Source: Clostridia bacterium
GTDB taxonomy: Bacteria; Bacillota; Clostridia; Christensenellales; Aristaeellaceae
Length of the DNA: 64,000 bases
Assembly: GCA_017936765.1 (NCBI GenBank)
Contig: JAGBEX010000014.1
Span: 536,788 to 600,787 of the forward strand
Direction: 5' to 3'
Below are positions 61,313 to 64,000 of the stretch, in pieces (position 1 is the first letter of the stretch; each line of letters opens with the position of its first letter). Under the pieces are notes generated by a model. That model saw only the letters and a list, made by a program, of their open reading frames with translations. It was not told the DNA's origin and made no database searches. The position numbers and the translations under genes are program-made.

Positions 61313-61341
61313 ATTATACAGGAGGTTGACCAAATTGTACA
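61313..61341 (-). promoter_or_regulatory. Promoter of the metH operon
   Basis: On the minus strand TGTACA (61341-61336), a 17-base spacer and TATAAT (61318-61313). Confidence 0.6.
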
Positions 61342-61373
61342 GTTGCCCGGTTGTATTTCCTCTGTCCCTGCCG

Positions 61374-61403
61374 TTGACACCCCCGCCGGGACGATGGTAT
61401 CAT
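61374..61403 (+). promoter_or_regulatory. Promoter of metY
   Basis: TTGACA, an 18-base spacer and TATCAT, about 30 bases before the metY start and divergent from the metH promoter. No SAM or cobalamin riboswitch fits in the 150-base gap. Confidence 0.65.
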
Positions 61404-61434
61404 GATGCTAATGATGATGAAAGAAGGCGTTCCC

Positions 61435-62718
61435 ATGCCCTACAAGTTTGAGACCCTGCAGCTCCACGCCGGACAGGAGCAGCCTGATCCCTCCACCGGC
61501 GCCCGCGCTGTGCCGATCTACGCCACCACCTCCTATGTGTTTCCCTCCGCCGCCAGCGCCACCGCCCGCTTTGACATGACGGAGCCAGGTAATATCTATT
61601 CCCGCATGGATAACCCCACCCAGGCCGTGTTTGAGGAGCGCATCGCTGCCCTGGAGGGCGGTGTGGCGGCTCTGGCTGTGGCCAGCGGTGCGGCAGCCAT
61701 TGCCTACGTCATCCAGGCGCTGTGCCAGATGGGCGACCATGTGGTGGCGCAGACCACCATCTACGGCGGCACCCACAACTTCCTGGCTCACACCATGCCC
61801 GCCAGCGGCGTGACCACCACCTTTGTGGACACCCGCGACCTGGCAGCGGTGGAAGCTGCCATCCAGCCCAACACCAAGTGCGTGTATCTTGAGACCCTGG
61901 GCAACCCCAATGCCGACGTGCCGGACATCGACACCATTGCCGCCATTGCTCACAAGCACGGCCTGCCTCTGGTAATCGACAACACCTTCGGCACGCCCTA
62001 CCTGCTGCGGCCTGTGGAGCATGGCGCGGATGTGATCATCCACTCCGCCACCAAGTTCATCGGCGGCCACGGTGCCACTCTGGGCGGCGTGATCGTGGAC
62101 GGCGGCACCTACGACTGGAAGGCCACGGAGCTGTTCCCCAACCTCTCCAAGCCCAACGACAGCTATCACGGCGTGTGCTTTGCCGATACCTTTGGCAAGG
62201 CAGCCCTCACCGCCTACATCCGCTCGGTGATCCTCCGCGACACCGGCGCCTGCATCAGCCCCTTTGCGGCCTGGCTGCTGCTCCTGGGCACCGAGACCCT
62301 GTCCCTGCGCATCGAACGTCATATGTACAACGCTCAGCGAGTGGTGGACTTCCTCAGCAAGCATCCCAAGGTGGAGCATGTGAACCACCCCTCCCTGCCC
62401 GACCATCCCGACCACGCCCTGTTCACCAAGTATTTCCCCAATGGCGGCGCATCCATCTTCACCTTTGAGATCAAGGGCGGCGTGAAGGGCGCGCAGCAGT
62501 TCATCGACCATTTGCAGGTCTTCTCTCACCTGGCCAACGTGGCCGATGCCAAGTCCCTGGTGATCCACCCCGCCACCACCACCCATGGCCAGCTGAACGA
62601 GGCGGAAATGGCCGCGTGCGGCATCAAGCCCAGCACCATCCGCCTGTCCATCGGCATTGAGCATATCGACGACATTCTGGCCGACATGGAGCAGGCCTTC
62701 CAGCACGTGGAGGTGTAA
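61435..62718 (+). CDS. metY: O-acetylhomoserine sulfhydrylase (Cys/Met metabolism PLP enzyme)
   Basis: This protein of about 427 residues is a fold-I PLP enzyme. FETLQLHAGQEQPDPSTGAR is the family start, VIDNTFGTPYLLRPVEHGAD and IHSATKFIGGHG (PLP lysine) form the active site, and the end PSTIRLSIGIEHIDDILAD is typical. It makes homocysteine from O-acetylhomoserine and sulfide, completing with MetA and MetH a direct-sulfhydrylation route to methionine. AAGAAGG precedes the ATG. Confidence 0.93.
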   Translation: MPYKFETLQLHAGQEQPDPSTGARAVPIYATTSYVFPSAASATARFDMTEPGNIYSRMDNPTQAVFEERIAALEGGVAALAVASGAAAIAYVIQALCQMGDHVVAQTTIYGGTHNFLAHTMPASGVTTTFVDTRDLAAVEAAIQPNTKCVYLETLGNPNADVPDIDTIAAIAHKHGLPLVIDNTFGTPYLLRPVEHGADVIIHSATKFIGGHGATLGGVIVDGGTYDWKATELFPNLSKPNDSYHGVCFADTFGKAALTAYIRSVILRDTGACISPFAAWLLLLGTETLSLRIERHMYNAQRVVDFLSKHPKVEHVNHPSLPDHPDHALFTKYFPNGGASIFTFEIKGGVKGAQQFIDHLQVFSHLANVADAKSLVIHPATTTHGQLNEAEMAACGIKPSTIRLSIGIEHIDDILADMEQAFQHVEV

Positions 62719-62719
62719 C

Positions 62720-63040
62720 ATGGCCTTCACCATGGAGGAAATGCAGCAGATGCAGCTTGCCCTGCAGGAGAAATACAAGGGCAAGTGGGAACCCATCGCC
62801 CCTGCGACCGGCAAGCACAAGCTTTTGTGGATGATCGCCGAGGTGGGCGAAGTGATCGACATCGTGAAAAAGCACGGCGACACCGCCTGCAACGATCCCG
62901 ATCTGCGCAAGGATCTGGTAGAGGAAATGGCCGACGTGCTGATGTTCTACAACGACGTGATGCTCTGCTATGGCATCACGCCGGAGGAATTGCAGGAGTC
63001 TTACACCCGTAAGTTTGAAAAGAATATGACGCGCTGGTAA
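62720..63040 (+). CDS. MazG-like nucleotide pyrophosphohydrolase
   Basis: This 106-residue protein has E-x-x-E in LLWMIAEVGEVIDIVK and E-x-x-D in EEMADVLMFYNDVMLC. It starts two bases after the metY stop, with GAGGTG from the metY end as ribosome site, so it depends on metY translation. Its partner gene is the MazG-like one at 56997-57341. The role in this context is not obvious. Confidence 0.85.
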   Translation: MAFTMEEMQQMQLALQEKYKGKWEPIAPATGKHKLLWMIAEVGEVIDIVKKHGDTACNDPDLRKDLVEEMADVLMFYNDVMLCYGITPEELQESYTRKFEKNMTRW

Positions 63041-63054
63041 ATCCGGCACACGAA

Positions 63055-63090
63055 ACGCCTCCGCAGGGTCGCTCCCGCGGAGGCGCTTTT
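63055..63090. terminator. Terminator between the MazG-like and ftsH genes
   Basis: CGCCTCCGC and GCGGAGGCG form the stem, followed by TTTTG. It is usable by both convergent genes. Confidence 0.8.
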
Positions 63091-63091
63091 G

Positions 63092-64000
63092 TTATTGATT
63101 CAGGATCGCCATGAATTCTTCGCCTGTGATGGTCTCCTTCTCGTAGAGATACCTGGCCAGCTCATGCAGCTTGCCTTCGTTCTCCCGCAGCAGCTGCTCG
63201 GCCCTGTCATACTGCCTGCGTACCTGGGCCACCACCTTGCGGTCGATGGCCGCAGCAGTCTCCGGCGAGCAGGTCAGGGAGGCATCCCCGCCCAGGTACT
63301 GGTTCTGCACCGTTTCCAGCGCCACCATGCCGAATTCCTCGCTCATGCCATAGCGGGTGATCATCGCCCGCGCCAGCTTGGTGGCCTGCTCGATGTCATT
63401 GCTGGCCCCGGTGGTCACATTGCCGAAGACGATCTTCTCCGCCGCGCGGCCGCCGGTGAGAGTGGCGATCTTGTTTTCCAGCTCCGTCTGGTTCATCAGG
63501 TTGTGTTCCTCGGCATCCAACTGCATGGTGTAGCCCAGCGCGCCGGAGGTACGCGGCACAATGGTGATCTTCGTCACCGGGGCAGAATGCGTCTGCAGGG
63601 CCGCCACCAGCGCATGGCCGATCTCGTGGTAGGCCACGATGGACTTCTCCTTGTCGGAAAGCACCTTGTTCTTCTTCTGCTGCCCGGCAATGACCACCTC
63701 CACGCTTTCCTCCAGGTCGGACTGGTTCACCCTTTCCCGACCCATGCGTACCGCCCGGAGCGCCGCCTCGTTCACGATATTGGCCAGCTCCGCGCCGGAA
63801 GCGCCGGAGGTCGCCCTGGCAATGGCGTTCATGTCGATATTCGGCTCCATGCACACCTTTTCCGCATGGACTTTCAGAATGGCCTCGCGCCCGGCCAAGT
63901 CCGGCAGTTCCACCGGCACACGGCGGTCGAAGCGGCCGGGGCGCAGCAGCGCAGGGTCAAGGGTCTCCGGCCTGTTGGTGGCCGCCAGGATCACCACACC
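63092..64000 (-). CDS. ftsH: ATP-dependent zinc metalloprotease FtsH, C-terminal part
   Basis: The gene enters from the right window edge; about 303 C-terminal residues are seen. VVILAATNRPETLDPALLRP and GRFDRRVPVELP are the end of the AAA domain with the second region of homology. AYHEIGHALVAAL is the zinc-binding HExxH (here H-E-I-G-H), and MITRYGMSEEFG and the late acidic zinc ligand in TTGASNDIEQATKLAR complete the protease. It degrades membrane and regulatory proteins. The N-terminal membrane segments lie outside the window. Confidence 0.95.
   Translation of the reverse strand, partial: GVVILAATNRPETLDPALLRPGRFDRRVPVELPDLAGREAILKVHAEKVCMEPNIDMNAIARATSGASGAELANIVNEAALRAVRMGRERVNQSDLEESVEVVIAGQQKKNKVLSDKEKSIVAYHEIGHALVAALQTHSAPVTKITIVPRTSGALGYTMQLDAEEHNLMNQTELENKIATLTGGRAAEKIVFGNVTTGASNDIEQATKLARAMITRYGMSEEFGMVALETVQNQYLGGDASLTCSPETAAAIDRKVVAQVRRQYDRAEQLLRENEGKLHELARYLYEKETITGEEFMAILNQ

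Noticed and set aside
61283..61434. SAM or cobalamin riboswitch controlling the methionine genes
   Set aside because: The gap is only about 150 bases, is occupied by two divergent promoters, and shows none of the conserved riboswitch cores.

Overview
The window looks like a chromosome segment of a spore-forming, GC-rich member of the Clostridia (Bacillota), probably from a gut-like habitat. The reasons are a Spo0A response regulator, purine-rich Shine-Dalgarno sites before nearly every gene, the DUF2232-rplI-dnaB gene order, a LoaP-type NusG paralogue heading a polysaccharide operon, a TAXI-type TRAP transporter, and interspersed hairpin repeats of the kind seen in gut Firmicutes. I cannot name a genus from the sequence alone. 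No tRNA, rRNA or CRISPR array was found.

Layout. (1) 1-18.1 kb, almost all on the minus strand and clearly AT-richer than the rest: an exopolysaccharide/capsule locus (cluster A). Read from its promoter near 18.8 kb it encodes a TasA/camelysin-like secreted protein, a membrane-anchored protein fused to an HpcH/HpaI-type aldolase domain, a fold-III PLP decarboxylase, a PglC/WcaJ-type initiating sugar transferase, a class IV aminotransferase, a GT2, a serine-acetyltransferase-like enzyme, a GT4, a Wzy-like polymerase, a second GT4, a Wzx-like flippase, a TupA-like ATP-grasp ligase, a nucleotidyltransferase broken by a nonsense codon, and a sugar kinase-nucleotidyltransferase-epimerase cassette whose last gene is truncated. 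A tyrosine-recombinase remnant lies just beyond. (2) 18.9-22.4 kb: a small mobile module (XRE regulator, short ORF, large serine recombinase). (3) 22.4-30.5 kb: cluster B, a LoaP-headed operon (loaP, CapD-like dehydratase, kinase, nucleotidyltransferase, UDP-glucuronate 4-epimerase, ugd, VanZ). It carries an intact second copy of the cassette and at least two internal intrinsic terminators. Clusters A and B start with homologous promoter/leader regions.

(4) 30.5-41.3 kb: ordinary chromosome (YbaK-like deacylase, GNAT, pfkA, AEC transporter, C-GCAxxG-C-C protein, lipoprotein, YhaM-type exonuclease, dnaB, rplI, DUF2232, spo0A), with several arrays of short GC-rich hairpins between genes. (5) 41.3-49 kb: an iron/phosphonate-type ABC importer operon and a TRAP-TAXI importer operon. 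(6) 49-57 kb on the plus strand: phosphoribosyltransferase, VTC polyphosphate-polymerase-like protein with DUF4956, leuA behind a candidate attenuator, a phosphoesterase, mnmE, a GNAT and a HIT-like protein. (7) 57-63 kb: methionine genes (metA, cobalamin-dependent metH, its separate activation protein, divergent metY) and two MazG-like proteins. The window ends inside ftsH.

How the parts may fit. Clusters A and B together can supply UDP-glucuronate and UDP-galacturonate by two routes: oxidation of UDP-glucose by Ugd, and salvage of free uronate by the kinase/nucleotidyltransferase pair. They also hold initiation, elongation, polymerisation and flipping functions. The TupA-like ligase together with the aldolase, decarboxylase and aminotransferase suggests an amide-linked amine or amino acid on a uronate-containing surface polymer. 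That last step is inference. It is the most promising candidate here for an undescribed system.
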